The notes under the pieces are model-generated. The model had not been told where the DNA came from, ran no database searches, and saw only the letters and a list, made by a program, of their open reading frames with translations. The translations under genes were made by a program, and so were the position numbers. A stretch of DNA of 64,000 nt. Origin: G963675935 sp963719005 (GTDB lineage Bacteria > Planctomycetota > Planctomycetia > Pirellulales > Thermoguttaceae). Of this stretch, positions 1 to 9,449 are shown one piece after another; within the stretch, counting starts at the first letter, position 1; the number at the start of each line of letters is the position of its first letter. The DNA is taken from contig CAVRAR010000001.1 in the NCBI GenBank assembly GCA_963719005.1, forward strand, positions 186,001 to 250,000. Direction: 5' to 3'.

Positions 1-182
1 CCGCCGTAGGTGAAGGAGAAAAATGATCCGACGTCCTCCGCATCGTGCCCGTCCTCGAATCGGGCCGCCATCCATTGCCGCGCCTGCTCGATTTCGGCAG
101 GAGTCGGCGAAACCGCTTGGGCGACATGCGCCGAGAGCAGCCACGATACGACAATAATGCCAACTGGGAGCTTGATTCTCAT
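1..182 (-). CDS. Secreted protein, N-terminal fragment cut by window start
   Basis: Reading leftward from the ATG at 182-180, the frame is open for 60 codons to the window edge. The product begins with a classical signal peptide: MRIK, then a hydrophobic stretch PVGIIVVSWLLSA, then HVAQA as the likely cleavage region. The mature start is acidic and helical and leads into SFFSFTYGG. That ending recalls the start of planctomycete alpha-galactosidase-type glycoside hydrolases, but 60 residues are too few to assign a family. An AAGGA ribosome binding site lies about nine bases before the ATG. The rest of the gene lies to the left of the window. Confidence 0.7.
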   Translation of the reverse strand, partial: MRIKLPVGIIVVSWLLSAHVAQAVSPTPAEIEQARQWMAARFEDGHDAEDVGSFFSFTYG

Positions 183-351
183 CGCAAAGAGTCCTTCAAG
201 CGGTTGCTCTTGTACTAAACGATAATCGACCCCGGCCGCTTTGACTAACAAAACCGGCGTGAATTCGGGTGTACGCTCTGAAAGGGCGCGGTTCGGTGCC
301 CGCCACGCCCTTTCCGGGCGTGCCACCCGGCACCCTCTCACGTCCCTGGCA

Positions 352-1547
352 TCAGGTATGATAATCGGCGTTCAGCCGCACGTACTCGGCGGTCAGGTCG
401 GCGGTCCAAAAGCGCCGTGTGGCCGTGCCTTCGCTGAAATCGAGTTGAATGAGCGTGTCGCGGTTGTCGCGGATCGACGTGGAGACGGCGTGGCCGTCGA
501 ACTCGACCGGGGCGCCCTTCTCGTAGAGCAAGAATCCGTTCAGCCGCAAGCGTGACGCCGTTGGGATCGAACGGCACGTTGGCGTAGCCGGCGGCCGAGA
601 CGATGCGGCCCCAGTTGGGATCGGCCCCGTGCAATGCCGTCTTCACCAGCGGGCTGTTGGCCACGGTCTTGGCCAGTTCCAGGGCGGATTCCCGGTCCTT
701 GCAGCCGGTCACTTCGATCGTGACCAGGTGCGTGGCCCCTTCGCCGTCGCCGGCGATCGCCTTGGCCAGATCGACGCACACTTCGTTCAGGGCGTCTTGG
801 AACGCGGCCAGGCCCTCGCCGGCCAGCGGCTCGCCGCCGGCGGCGCCGTTGGCCAGCAGCAGCACCGTGTCGTTGGTGCTCATGTGGCCGTCGACGCTCA
901 TGCAGTTGAAGCTGTCGGCGGTGGCGGCGCGTCAGGGCCGCCTGCGTGGCCGCGGGGCTGAGCGGAGCGTCGGTCAGCACCAGCGCCAGCATCGTGGCCA
1001 TGTTCGGGCCCATCATCGCCGCCCCCTTGGCCATGCCGGTGATCTGAATCTCGCGGCCGTCGATCGTCACGGTCCGCCCGGCCAGTTTGTGGATCGTGTC
1101 GGTGGTCAACATTCCGCGGGCCGCCGCGATCAGCGACGTTTCGCTGCGGCCGAGCTTGACCGCCGCCGCCGAAATCCCTTGCGACACTTTGTCCATCGGC
1201 AGAAACGAGCCGATCACGCCGGTCGATAGGACCAGCGCCTGGTCGGGTTCCGCGCCGCAGGCTGCCGCCGCGAAGCGAGCCATTTCCTCGGCGTCGCGCA
1301 GCCCTCGCTCGCCGGTGCAGGCGTTGGCCACGCCCGAACAGATCGCCACGGCGCGAATCCGATCGCTCGGCGTGCGGCTGCGATCGAGCGCGACGGGAGC
1401 GGCGTAGACGAGGTTCTGCGTATAGACCCCGGCCGCGCTGGCCGGCGTTTCCGACATGACCAGCGTCAGATCTTGTCTGCGCGGGTCGCGCTTGATCCGG
1501 CAGTGAACGCCCGCCATCAAGTAGCCCTTCGGAACGGAAATGGCCAT
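352..1547 (-). CDS. argJ: Bifunctional glutamate N-acetyltransferase / amino-acid acetyltransferase ArgJ, frameshifted
   Basis: ArgJ moves the acetyl group from N-acetylornithine to glutamate (arginine cycle) and may also use acetyl-CoA. The protein starts MAISVPKGYLMAGV behind AAGGAG and holds the self-cleavage motif MGPNMATML, where family members cut before the Thr. It ends with the family C-terminus EYVRLNADYHT. The reading frame breaks twice, near 930-936 and near 550. Removing one base at each place restores about 397 residues, the usual ArgJ length. Between the breaks the middle frame reads MSVDGHMSTNDTVLLLANGA, also typical ArgJ. The gene follows argC on the same strand, with 141 bp between them. 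Two independent one-base insertions in a conserved biosynthetic gene look more like sequencing errors than decay. Confidence 0.93.
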
Positions 1548-1564
1548 GTGTTGTTCTCCTTCGG

Positions 1565-1686
1565 AGAGGTCAGGGATCAGAGGTCAGGGATCAGGGGATG
1601 GGGCAGTGGTTTCGGATAGAATGCATCAGAACTCGCGAACGATCGATCTTCGTCTCTGACCCCTGACCTCTGACCCCTGGTCCCTC
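1565..1686. repeat. Inverted repeat of 'ggtcaggga' type units between argC and argJ
   Basis: The 1565-1597 arm has two tandem 'aggtcagggatcag' units. The 1653-1686 arm carries the complementary 'ctgacccctgacctctgacc' pattern. It lies in the gap between argC and argJ, so a transcript would fold here. Such units are typical intergenic repeats and there is no sign that they encode protein. Confidence 0.6.
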
Positions 1687-1688
1687 GT

Positions 1689-2697
1689 TCACAGTGCCGT
1701 CGTCTCCGGATATCCGTACATCAGGTTGAAGTTCTGCACGGCGGCCCCGGAGGCGCCCTTAATCAGGTTGTCGAGGCAACTGAACGTCAGCACGCGGCCG
1801 CGAACCACGCGGGCCGTGATGTCGCAGAAGTTCGTTCCCAGCGAGTCCTTCGTGCCCGGAAAATGATCGACCACGCGGACGAACGGCTCGTCGGCGTAGA
1901 AATCGCGGATCGTTTGCAACACCGTCTTCTCTTCGACGGCCGCGGTCGGGCTGCGAGTAGGTCGTCGAAAGGATGCCGCGGTCCATCGGCACCAGATGGG
2001 GCGTGAAGACGACTTCCACCGCCGCGCCGGCGGCCATGCTCAGAATCTGATCGATTTCGGGCTGGTGGCGATGCCGGCCGACGTTGTAGGCCGAAATGCT
2101 CTCGTTGCACTCGGGATAATGGGTCGTCAGCTTCAGCGTGCGTCCGGCGCCGGAAACGCCGCTCTTCGAGTCGACAATGATCGTCTTCGGATCGATCATT
2201 CCCGCCTTCAACAACGGCGCCAGCGCCAGGATGGCCGACGTGGGATAGCAGCCTGGATTGGCCACAAGCTGGGCCGGGGGAATGTCTTTTCGGAACAGCT
2301 CGGGCAGACCGTAGACGACTTTGCCGAGCCGGGCGGGGTCGGCGTGTTTCTGGCCGTACCATTGCTCGTAAACCTCGGCGTCGTTCAGCCGGTAGTCGGC
2401 GCTGAAATCGACCACCCGGCGGCCGGCGTCCAACAGGGCGGGAATCACCGTGGCGCTGGCGCCGTGCGGCAGGCAACTGAACACGCAATCGGCCCTGGCG
2501 GCGACCTCGGCCGGGCTCAAGTCTTCCAAGCGAAGATCGACCCGCCCGGTGAGCGCGGGATGGATCATCGCGATGTGCGGCTGACCCTCTTGCCGGCTGG
2601 TGACCGCCACGATCTCCGCCTCGGGATGGCGAAGCAGAATCTTGATCAGTTCCACCGCCGTGTAGCCGGTGGCGCCGAGGATGGCAATGCGTGTCAT
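1689..2697 (-). CDS. argC: N-acetyl-gamma-glutamyl-phosphate reductase ArgC, frameshifted
   Basis: ArgC reduces N-acetylglutamyl-5-phosphate to the semialdehyde with NADPH, the third step of arginine synthesis in the cytoplasm. The start MTRIAILGATGYTAVELIK is the Rossmann nucleotide-binding segment. The catalytic Cys lies in NPGCYPTSAIL and the conserved His in GRHRHQPEI. The frame stays open upstream of this ATG for about 54 codons, but that part is low-complexity and includes a palindromic repeat, so the start was placed at 2697. A one-base insertion near 1945-1950 moves the last 77 codons (LQTIRDFYADEPFVRVVDHF onward) to another frame. Correction gives about 335 residues, close to the family norm. 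It is probably transcribed with argJ. Confidence 0.93.
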
Positions 2698-2773
2698 GGG
2701 TTTGCGCGAGGATGGGTTATCGCGACAAACCATGCAGTATAAGACCGCCGCCCCCGGCCGCCAAGGGGGGCAT

Positions 2774-2827
2774 GGGGACTGTCCCAATTTTCGTGTCAGC
2801 GAAAATGGGACTGTCCCCTTTGACGCT
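2774..2827. repeat. Palindromic element, 'ggggactgtccc' family, copy 1
   Basis: The 54 bp here are identical to 21144-21197. The core is an inverted repeat whose ends are ggggactgtccc and gggactgtcccc, with a cgaaaa/ttttcg inner stem. It lies upstream of argC, between its start and the divergent HD gene, so it could form a hairpin in the argC leader. Confidence 0.75.
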
Positions 2828-2916
2828 TCCCTTGACGCTCCGATGCCCTCTTGACACAAAAATCCGAACAGGCCCGGGCATGGAAATCACGGCATTGCAT
2901 CGTGTACAATAAAGGC

Positions 2917-3651
2917 ATGTCGAACGACAGGTTACGGCGGCGAGCGGCCCTGGAAGCGGCGCGGATGATCTTCACCCGCCGGGAAACCCAGTTCGGGCGC
3001 GCCCGAACCAAAGCCGTTCGGCATTTGACTGCCGCGGAGGTCGATCCCAGCGATCTCCCCACGAACCGCGACATTCGCAACCACCTTCAGGCGTTAGATC
3101 GAGCCGGGCCCGACGAGAGGGAGCGGCTCTTGCGGCTGCGCGAGGCTGATCTCGCCGGTGGAGGCTCTGCGGCGGCCGGCGAAGGCACGGTCGATCGCTT
3201 CCGCACGTACGAGTTGCTGCTGTTGCCGCTGGAGCACGTCATGCAGCCGCCGAAGGAGCATCCCGAGGGGGACGTCTTGTATCACAGTCTCCAGGTCTTC
3301 GAGCTTGCCCGGCAGCGGCTTCCGTACGACGAAGAGTTTTTGACCGCCGCCCTGTTGCACGACGTGGGCAAGGCCATCGACTGGCGCGATCACGTGGCGG
3401 CGGGGCTCGAAGCGCTCGGCGGCGCCGTCAGCCCGCGTACGGCATGGCTGATTGAGCACCACGTCGAGGCGCTCTCGTGGGGCGAAAGCAGCGCGATCGG
3501 CGCACGAACCCGCCGGCGGCTTAAAGCCTCGGAGAACTTCGACGAACTGATGCTATTGGCCGAATGCGACCGGCAAGGCCGCGCCGTCGGCGTGAGAACT
3601 TGCGAAGTCAGCGAAGCGATCGAGTATCTCCGCAGCCTGTCGGAAGAATGA
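2917..3651 (+). CDS. HD-domain metal-dependent phosphohydrolase-like protein
   Basis: The product has 244 residues. The HD signature is clear in the middle: LYHSLQVFELA, then AALLHDVGKAIDWRDHV, then WLIEHHVEALSWG. This gives the H...HD...H set that binds divalent metals in HD phosphohydrolases. Related proteins include the HD parts of tRNA nucleotidyltransferases and nucleotide phosphohydrolases, and the substrate cannot be read from the sequence. The N-terminal 100 residues are basic and lack a known domain. ATG 2917 was chosen because AAAGG lies just upstream and because the 22 codons before it are repeat sequence. It is divergent from argC and not obviously in an operon. Confidence 0.82.
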   Translation: MSNDRLRRRAALEAARMIFTRRETQFGRARTKAVRHLTAAEVDPSDLPTNRDIRNHLQALDRAGPDERERLLRLREADLAGGGSAAAGEGTVDRFRTYELLLLPLEHVMQPPKEHPEGDVLYHSLQVFELARQRLPYDEEFLTAALLHDVGKAIDWRDHVAAGLEALGGAVSPRTAWLIEHHVEALSWGESSAIGARTRRRLKASENFDELMLLAECDRQGRAVGVRTCEVSEAIEYLRSLSEE

Positions 3652-4081
3652 ACAACGAATTGTCAAAGGACGCTATGATTTCCCCGAATCAAAGACTCCC
3701 GACCCCGTTTCCAGTTCCCGTTTCCAGTTCCGACCCCGTTTCCAGTTCTGTGCCGTCAATCGTGCTTCAGCGGATCAGATGCGCGCCCTTCGCTGGAATG
3801 TGTTGGGTGAACTCGGCCAGGAATTCCAGTGGCGGAAGACAAATCGCCAGCGTTGTGGGCCACGGCAAGCCGTTTGGTTAGGGAGTCGTCTGATATTTCA
3901 TTTGGCTCGACAGAAGCCTCCCCCTTCTGGAATGGTGCAAGGTTATCCAACTTGGCGACTACCCTGCCGGTGCGCCGTCGAAACAGGGTGACATTTTTGC
4001 GGATTTTGCACTATCTTGGGGTTGAGGAGCGACTAGTAGTGTGAGACTTGAGCTGTGTCTTCCGCGGAAAGGGTGCCCTAA
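3652..4081. other. Intergenic stretch with short tandem motifs
   Basis: Three copies of 'cccgtttccagttcc'-like units lie at about 3703-3748. No convincing gene is visible on either strand, and the short open frames have no recognisable motif. The last part may carry the promoter of the sigma-factor gene. Confidence 0.4.
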
Positions 4082-4594
4082 GTGACCGTTTGGGAAGAAA
4101 TTGTCCGGGACTATAGCCCGGCAATCTGGAAGGCTGTGTATCGCCTGGTAGGCAACCGGGACGATGCTGCCGATTGTGTGCAGGAGACGTTTCTCTCGGC
4201 GATGCGGCATGGAAACTCCAAGCCGATCGAGCATTGGGGCGCGTTCTTGCACCGGATCGCGACCGCTCGGGCACTGGATTGCCTGCGGAAGCGATACCAA
4301 ATGTCGGCCCATCGTGAGCGGGTTCCGGTGGACTGGGCAAGTCTTCCAGATTTTCGTCCCGATCCGCAGCGGCTGGCGCAAGACTCAGAATTATTGCAGG
4401 GACTGCTCCAAGCGTTGGCGGAACTGCCCAGGCAAGAGGCCGAGGTATTGTGCCTGCGTTATCTGGCGGAATTAGAATACCGCGAGATCGCCGAGACTTT
4501 GGAAATCAATCCGAATTCGGTGGGGGCGTTGTTGCATCGAGCGCGAGAGAGTTTGCGGCAGATGCTTTCCCATTTCGTGGCCCTAGAAGAATGA
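4082..4594 (+). CDS. ECF-type RNA polymerase sigma factor
   Basis: This is a 170-residue sigma-70 family protein of extracytoplasmic-function size. Region 2 is seen at about residues 10-75 (AIWKAVYRLVGNRDDAADCV, then ETFLSAMRHGN, then IATARALDCLRKRY). Region 4 with its helix-turn-helix is at about 115-165 (LPRQEAEVLCLRYLAELEYR, EIAETLEINPNSVGALLHRA). The likely start is GTG 4082. Its stop is 13 bp before the next gene, which encodes a membrane-anchored protein, the usual layout of an ECF sigma factor with its anti-sigma or sensory partner. The target promoters are unknown. Confidence 0.9.
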   Translation: MTVWEEIVRDYSPAIWKAVYRLVGNRDDAADCVQETFLSAMRHGNSKPIEHWGAFLHRIATARALDCLRKRYQMSAHRERVPVDWASLPDFRPDPQRLAQDSELLQGLLQALAELPRQEAEVLCLRYLAELEYREIAETLEINPNSVGALLHRARESLRQMLSHFVALEE

Positions 4595-4607
4595 TCGAGG
4601 CCTGACC

Positions 4608-5759
4608 ATGATCGAGAAAAGACCAGAAGCGTTTTCCGACATCGTGGATCGCGCCATGGGAGAACTCCGGTCGTCGCCGGTTCCGCTGGAACTGCCGTCC
4701 GAGTTGCTCGACGCCTTGCTTCAAGCAGCGAGAGAAAACACAGGGGCAGTGCAACGCACAGTAGAAGCATCCGCGCAGGCCGAGATCATTCATCCCACGC
4801 TACTAACTCATTCCCTAGACAATTGGAGATGGATCATGCGTTCCCCAGTTTCCCGCATTGCGGCTGCGGTTGTTTTCGTTGTTGCCATCACAGGAGTCTT
4901 CTTCTGGCTTCACACCGGCGGCGCTACAGTGTCCTTCGCCGAGGTTGTCGAACGGTTTCTCATGGTGAAGAGCTACAAAATGAAGATGACCGATCAGCTA
5001 GACGGCAATATCTTCCAAACCTACGACAGTATGTGGATTGCTCCCGGTTGTTCCCGCTTCGAGTTCAAGAACAGCGACGGTGGCATCGAACGAGTTGTGA
5101 TCACCGAAGGGACAAAAGGGCTTTATTTCTCACCAAAGGAGAAAGTGGCGGAGATCACGGAAGTCTTCAATCTCCCCGATCAAGCGCCGTTCTTCGATGA
5201 AGCGCACAGCCTGATGCTTAAGGCACGGGAAAAGACGGTGGAGGCTGTTCCCCTCGGAGAAAAAGTCATCGACGGCCGCCAAGCCATCGGATACCGTTTG
5301 AAAATCGAGAAGTACAGTACTCAGCAGGATATCTGGGCCGATGCCAAGACTCTGTTGCCGGTCCGCATCGAGATTACCACGGTGCAGCCCGACAAAGCAG
5401 GAAAGACTTCCGCAAAGAAAGTCCTAAAGTCGATTTGGAGCGACATTCAGTACAATTTGGAATTGGACGAATCATTGTTCAGCCTCGACCCGCCGGTGGG
5501 CTACAAGGTCGTAAAACATCAGCCGGTCGTTCTTCCAAAGCAGCCCGACGGCAAAGCGAAGGAATCGGCGCCTATGAATTCCGAGACCCTTGGTGTGGTG
5601 GGAGTCGAGGAGAAATGGAGCGAGGAGAAACTATGGGGCGAGAAGAAAGGCGCGGCCGATGCAAAGAAGGACGAGAGCAAATCGAAGGAGTCGGTGCCCG
5701 GGACGCTTGTTCCGATGGGTGGAGCAAAGAGCGAAGGCGCGGCCGATGCAAAGAAGTGA
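4608..5759 (+). CDS. Membrane-anchored ECF-linked protein with a MucB/LolA-like domain
   Basis: The product has 383 residues. A cytoplasmic N-terminus (about 1-78) is followed by one membrane span near residues 82-103 (IAAAVVFVVAITGVFFWL). A periplasmic domain of about 230 residues follows, with alternating beta-strand segments (KMTDQLDGNIFQTYDSMWIA, RVVITEGTKGLYFSP, RQAIGYRLKIEKYS) like MucB/RsiV/LolA sensory folds. It lies 13 bp after the ECF sigma gene, so an anti-sigma or sensor role is inferred. The Lys/Glu-rich tail contains a 22-bp direct repeat (5648-5669 and 5735-5756) encoding GAADAKK twice. No zinc-binding anti-sigma motif (HxxxCxxC) is present. Confidence 0.75.
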   Translation: MIEKRPEAFSDIVDRAMGELRSSPVPLELPSELLDALLQAARENTGAVQRTVEASAQAEIIHPTLLTHSLDNWRWIMRSPVSRIAAAVVFVVAITGVFFWLHTGGATVSFAEVVERFLMVKSYKMKMTDQLDGNIFQTYDSMWIAPGCSRFEFKNSDGGIERVVITEGTKGLYFSPKEKVAEITEVFNLPDQAPFFDEAHSLMLKAREKTVEAVPLGEKVIDGRQAIGYRLKIEKYSTQQDIWADAKTLLPVRIEITTVQPDKAGKTSAKKVLKSIWSDIQYNLELDESLFSLDPPVGYKVVKHQPVVLPKQPDGKAKESAPMNSETLGVVGVEEKWSEEKLWGEKKGAADAKKDESKSKESVPGTLVPMGGAKSEGAADAKK

Positions 5760-5814
5760 TAGGGAATTTGATTTCTCTCACAGGACTGAGTTTAGCCAGT
5801 AGGAACTGGTGAGT

Positions 5815-5872
5815 CAAGGAGGCCGGGAGGGGGAGTGCGGCCATGGCCGCACTCCCCCTCCCGGCCTCCTTG
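5815..5872. terminator. 58-nt perfect palindrome
   Basis: The arms are 29 bp with no mismatch and no loop, centred on ccatgg between 5843 and 5844. It begins 55 bp after the sigma/anti-sigma pair, and the LRR gene ends on the other strand at 6127. As RNA it would form a very stable hairpin. There is no T-run, so it is either a factor-dependent terminator for both sides or a mobile palindromic repeat. Confidence 0.6.
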
Positions 5873-6126
5873 CCCGCTTTTGGGCTTTATGGGCGGCATT
5901 GCCGGCCTGTGATGCCCCACGCCGGTGAGAAAAATGCGGCTCGACTGGCGGTGTCTCGCGCCGCACGCGCGCACTGCCCACGACCGACAGGCGTCGGTGG
6001 AGATTAGAAGGTGGCCTCGAACGTGTCGATGTCCACATAGACCGGTTCCCGCGGCTCGTCGGCAGACGCCGTTTGGTCGTGCGAATCAGGATGACGGCGG
6101 CCGAGTCGCGACTCCTGCATTTCATC

Positions 6127-7386
6127 CTACGTCCGCTTGATCTTGCAGTTCGGCAGTGCCTTCCGCAGTTGCTCGGCGGCTTCGCGGGTGACCTTCGTCT
6201 GTTCGAGACTAAGCGACTTGAGCTTCTTGAGACTTTTCAGTTGCTGCAGGCCGGCATCGGTGATCTTCGTCAGGTCGAGATTCAATCGTTCGAGGCTGGT
6301 GATCTTGCCCAGCGATTCGAGGCCGGCATCGGTGACGTTCGTGTCCATGAGATTCAAGTCTCTCAGTTCCCTGAGCGCCGAGAGCCGTTGCAGGCCGGCG
6401 TCGGTGACGCGGGTGTGCCAGAGGTCGAGCCATTCGAGGCCGGCGAAAGCGGCGACGTTCTTCAGGCCGTCGTCGTTTGTTTGCGTCTCGCACAGGTCCA
6501 GCTTCCTGAGCCCCTTCGCGCCGGCAAGTTCGGCCAGCCCCGCGCCGGTGATCGGGAGGTCGCGGACGGCGAGCTGCTTTAGACCGTTGAGCTTCCTCAT
6601 CGACTGAAAAGCGTCGTCGGTGACATTGTAACAGCGGAAGATGCTGAGGGTTTGCAGCCTGGGGAACCTTGCGAGAACCTTCAGGCCGTCGTCCGAGATC
6701 TGGGCATCCTCGATCGAAATCTCGTTCAACTGCGTGAGCTTTTCCAGGTCGGCCAAGCCTTCATCGGTGATCCTATTGCGAAGTTTGAGGCTCCTCAGAT
6801 TGGTCAGAGCGGCGACTTGCTCCAAACCGGAGTCGTCGATCTGCGTGCATCCGCGAATATCCAGCAGGCGAAGTTTCTTCAGTTCTTTCAGATAAGGCAT
6901 GCTGGCGCTGGTGATGTTGTTGAAGAGGAGCGAGAGGCTTTGCAGATTGGGGAGCTTCTTGAGGCTGGCCAATCCGGCGTCCGTCATATACGTGCTGCGG
7001 CGGAGGTTCAACGACTTTAGTTGGGGCAGGTTTTCGAGAGATTTTACCCCGGCGTCGGTGATCTCGGTGTTTTCGAGCACCAAGGAGGTGAGCTTTGAGA
7101 AGGCGGCGAGTTGCTTTACGCCGGCGTCGGTGATTTCGGCGCCCCAGAGCGAGAGACTCTGCAGATCGCCCAGCGCGGTTAGCAGTTTGACGTCGGCATC
7201 CTTGGCCGGACGGCCCAACAGATCGACGCCAATGACGTTCTCGTTGGCATCGCGTTGAATCTTTCCGCCGAGCGCCTGGACGCGCTCGATCGCGGCCGCG
7301 GCATCGTCCGCAGGCGCCGCCCAGACGTCGCCGCACGCCAGAACCACACAACCTAAAAACACCGCCAACGCGAACGGGCGTTTCAT
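6127..7386 (-). CDS. Secreted leucine-rich-repeat protein
   Basis: This is a 419-residue protein with a signal peptide (MKRPFALAVFLGCVVLACG, cleavage likely after VWA). About thirteen leucine-rich repeats of 23-25 residues follow, of the type 'L..L.L..T.ITDAGL..L..L' (for example ITDAGVKSLENLPQLKSLNL). These belong to the cysteine-free ribonuclease-inhibitor/F-box-like class that is expanded in Planctomycetes. The repeats run to the C-terminus, ending PNCKIKRT, with no other domain, so a periplasmic or surface protein-binding role is inferred. Spacing to the palindrome suggests it is transcribed alone. Confidence 0.85.
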   Translation of the reverse strand: MKRPFALAVFLGCVVLACGDVWAAPADDAAAAIERVQALGGKIQRDANENVIGVDLLGRPAKDADVKLLTALGDLQSLSLWGAEITDAGVKQLAAFSKLTSLVLENTEITDAGVKSLENLPQLKSLNLRRSTYMTDAGLASLKKLPNLQSLSLLFNNITSASMPYLKELKKLRLLDIRGCTQIDDSGLEQVAALTNLRSLKLRNRITDEGLADLEKLTQLNEISIEDAQISDDGLKVLARFPRLQTLSIFRCYNVTDDAFQSMRKLNGLKQLAVRDLPITGAGLAELAGAKGLRKLDLCETQTNDDGLKNVAAFAGLEWLDLWHTRVTDAGLQRLSALRELRDLNLMDTNVTDAGLESLGKITSLERLNLDLTKITDAGLQQLKSLKKLKSLSLEQTKVTREAAEQLRKALPNCKIKRT

Positions 7387-7560
7387 GATGCGAATGTCTC
7401 CTCTTCCGGTCCTTTATCGATTTCCAATTCCAGCAACTCGGCAAACGACGATCTCAACCCGCGACGGTTGCGACGCCGAGCATTTCAGCGTAGCGAATAA
7501 TGACGGGGCGTGCAAACGGGGACAGGAAGGATCCGAGAGGACTGCAAAATCCAGCGAGGC

Positions 7561-7642
7561 GTCATTCTGAACGCAGCAAAGCGTCTCCTTGCGACCGCGT
7601 AAGTCTCGTCCCGGCGAGATTCTTCGATGAGCTCAGGATGTC
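7561..7642. repeat. Small imperfect inverted-repeat element
   Basis: The left arm at 7561-7587 (gtcattctgaacgcagcaaa) matches the complement of 7616-7642 at 19 of 27 positions. Sequences of this 'cattctgag...gaagaatctc' kind occur as dispersed repeats in many environmental bacteria. The rest of 7387-7954 shows no gene. Confidence 0.5.
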
Positions 7643-7954
7643 GGCCGCTCGACACGACTATTGGTGGAAGGTGTATACCTCTTGGGGGGAGTGCCAGACA
7701 AGTCACATGTCGATTGTTATCGTCAAAAGAAGGGTGCACGCCGCGTCGCCGGCCACCGATGGCATCCCCGAAACCGCGGCATTAGTATTTGCGTTCAAGA
7801 AAGCTTGCACATTTCAGCGGCACTCGTTATTCTGAACTGTTGAAGCGATGGTGGGGGCCAACCGTCCCGCCGTCGCCCCGCCTTACTGCACGCCGCAGCA
7901 GCGTAGAGAGTTCCCGCCTAGCCGTTCTTTCCCATCTACAGGAGTTGAGACTTC

Positions 7955-9277
7955 ATGTCATTCCGCAGCAATCGTCGCCAGTTCTTGCAGACAACGGCCG
8001 TAGCCGGCATCGGTTTTTGGGTGGCCGGCGGGGTCCAGGCCAAGGAGAGCAAGTCGCCGAACGAAAAGGTCGCCATCGCCGCCATCGGCGTTGGTGGAAA
8101 GGGTTCGAGCGACACAAGCGACGCGGCTGAAAAGGGCCAGTTGGTCGCGATCTGCGACGTCAACCTGAACACGTTGAAGTCCAGCAAGAAACGGTATCCG
8201 AAGGCCAAGGACTTCACCGATTTCCGCAAGCTGCTCGACAAGATGGGCAAGAGCATCGACGCGGTCACTGTTAGCACGCCCGACCACATGCACGCCCCGG
8301 CGGCGCTGATGGCGATGCGGATGGGCAAGCATTGCTTCTGCCAAAAACCTTTGACGCACACGATCTATGAGGCGCGGCTGATGGCCAAAGTGGCCCGCGA
8401 AGAGAAAGTCGCCACGCAGATGGGCAACCAGGGCACTTCCTTCGGCCCGTTGCGCAAAGGGGCGGCGATCATCAAGTCGGGAGTCCTCGGTCCGGTCAGC
8501 GAGGTTCACGTCTGGACGAACCGGCCGATCTGGCCGCAAGGTGGCCCTCGGCCCGCCAGCAAGCCGGTTCCTACGTACTTGAAGTGGAATCTGTGGCTCG
8601 GCGTTGCACCGCGGCGTCCGTATGCCGACGGCTATCATCCGACCGATTGGCGCGGCTGGTGGGATTTCGGCACCGGGGCGTTGGGTGACATGGCCTGCCA
8701 CACCGTGAACATGCCGTACATGGCCCTGAACTTGCGCGATCCGACCGCCGTCCAGGCCGAATGCTCCGGCCATAACCGCGACAGCTATCCAAAATGGTCG
8801 ATCATCACCTTCGATTTTCCCGCCTTGGGCAATCGGCCGGCGGTGAAGATGGTCTGGTACGACGGCGGCAAGAAGCCCGACGAAAAACTGATCAAGGGCA
8901 AGCCGATGTCGGACAGCGGCTCGCTCGTGATTGGCCAGAAGGGCAAGTTGTACGCCCCCGGCGATTACGCCGAGAACGAATTGCACCTGCTGGGCGGCGT
9001 CTCGATGCCCGACGTGAAGTGGGTCGAGTCGCCGGGCCATTTCGAGGAATGGATTCGCGCCATCAAGGGGGGCGAGCCCGCCATGTCCAACTTCCCCAAC
9101 TACTCCGGCGGACTGACCGAGACGATCTTGCTCGGCAATCTCGCCGTCTGGGTGGCAGCCTCCGGCAAGGGCGAGAAGGTCGAGTGGGATGCCCAGTATA
9201 TGAGGTCGCCGAACGTCGCCGGCCTAGAAACGATTGTCAAGCCGATTTATCGCCCCGGCTACACGCTCGACGTATAA
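7955..9277 (+). CDS. Gfo/Idh/MocA family oxidoreductase, Tat-exported
   Basis: The product has 440 residues and starts SNRRQFLQTTAVAGIGFWVA, a twin-arginine (RRxFL) export signal. The NAD(P)-binding Rossmann fold follows with AIGVGGKGSSD at about residue 47 and the family signature VSTPDHMHAPAALMAM...CFCQKPLTHT. The usual EKP is QKP here. The C-terminal part has the Gfo/Idh/MocA dehydrogenase/dimerisation fold with GALGDMACHTVNMPYMAL. Substrates in this family are mostly sugars or inositols; none is proven here. Planctomycetes carry dozens of such exported paralogs. A strong rho-independent terminator follows 48 bp downstream. Confidence 0.93.
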   Translation: MSFRSNRRQFLQTTAVAGIGFWVAGGVQAKESKSPNEKVAIAAIGVGGKGSSDTSDAAEKGQLVAICDVNLNTLKSSKKRYPKAKDFTDFRKLLDKMGKSIDAVTVSTPDHMHAPAALMAMRMGKHCFCQKPLTHTIYEARLMAKVAREEKVATQMGNQGTSFGPLRKGAAIIKSGVLGPVSEVHVWTNRPIWPQGGPRPASKPVPTYLKWNLWLGVAPRRPYADGYHPTDWRGWWDFGTGALGDMACHTVNMPYMALNLRDPTAVQAECSGHNRDSYPKWSIITFDFPALGNRPAVKMVWYDGGKKPDEKLIKGKPMSDSGSLVIGQKGKLYAPGDYAENELHLLGGVSMPDVKWVESPGHFEEWIRAIKGGEPAMSNFPNYSGGLTETILLGNLAVWVAASGKGEKVEWDAQYMRSPNVAGLETIVKPIYRPGYTLDV

Positions 9278-9325
9278 ACACGGCCCGCACAAGATCGCGC
9301 GGAACATCTGCTGAGAGCATTTTTG

Positions 9326-9355
9326 GCCCACGGGTCGCCACCCGTGGGCTTTTTT
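9326..9355 (+). terminator. Rho-independent terminator after the Gfo/Idh/MocA gene
   Basis: A 10-bp perfect stem, gcccacgggt with acccgtgggc, has a cgcc loop and is followed by six T. It lies 48 bp after the stop codon at 9277. Confidence 0.9.
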
Positions 9356-9449
9356 CGTGTTTGACGAACGGGCTCGGCGGCCTAGAATGGGCTGGGCGCT
9401 CGCGGCTGCCTCGTGACGCGCCTCCATCAAGCCACGCGGAGCGGAAATC

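Noticed and set aside
352..1547. argJ breaks as a programmed frameshift
   Set aside because: There are two separate breaks, no slippery heptamer with a stimulator is seen, and similar breaks occur in many unrelated genes here.
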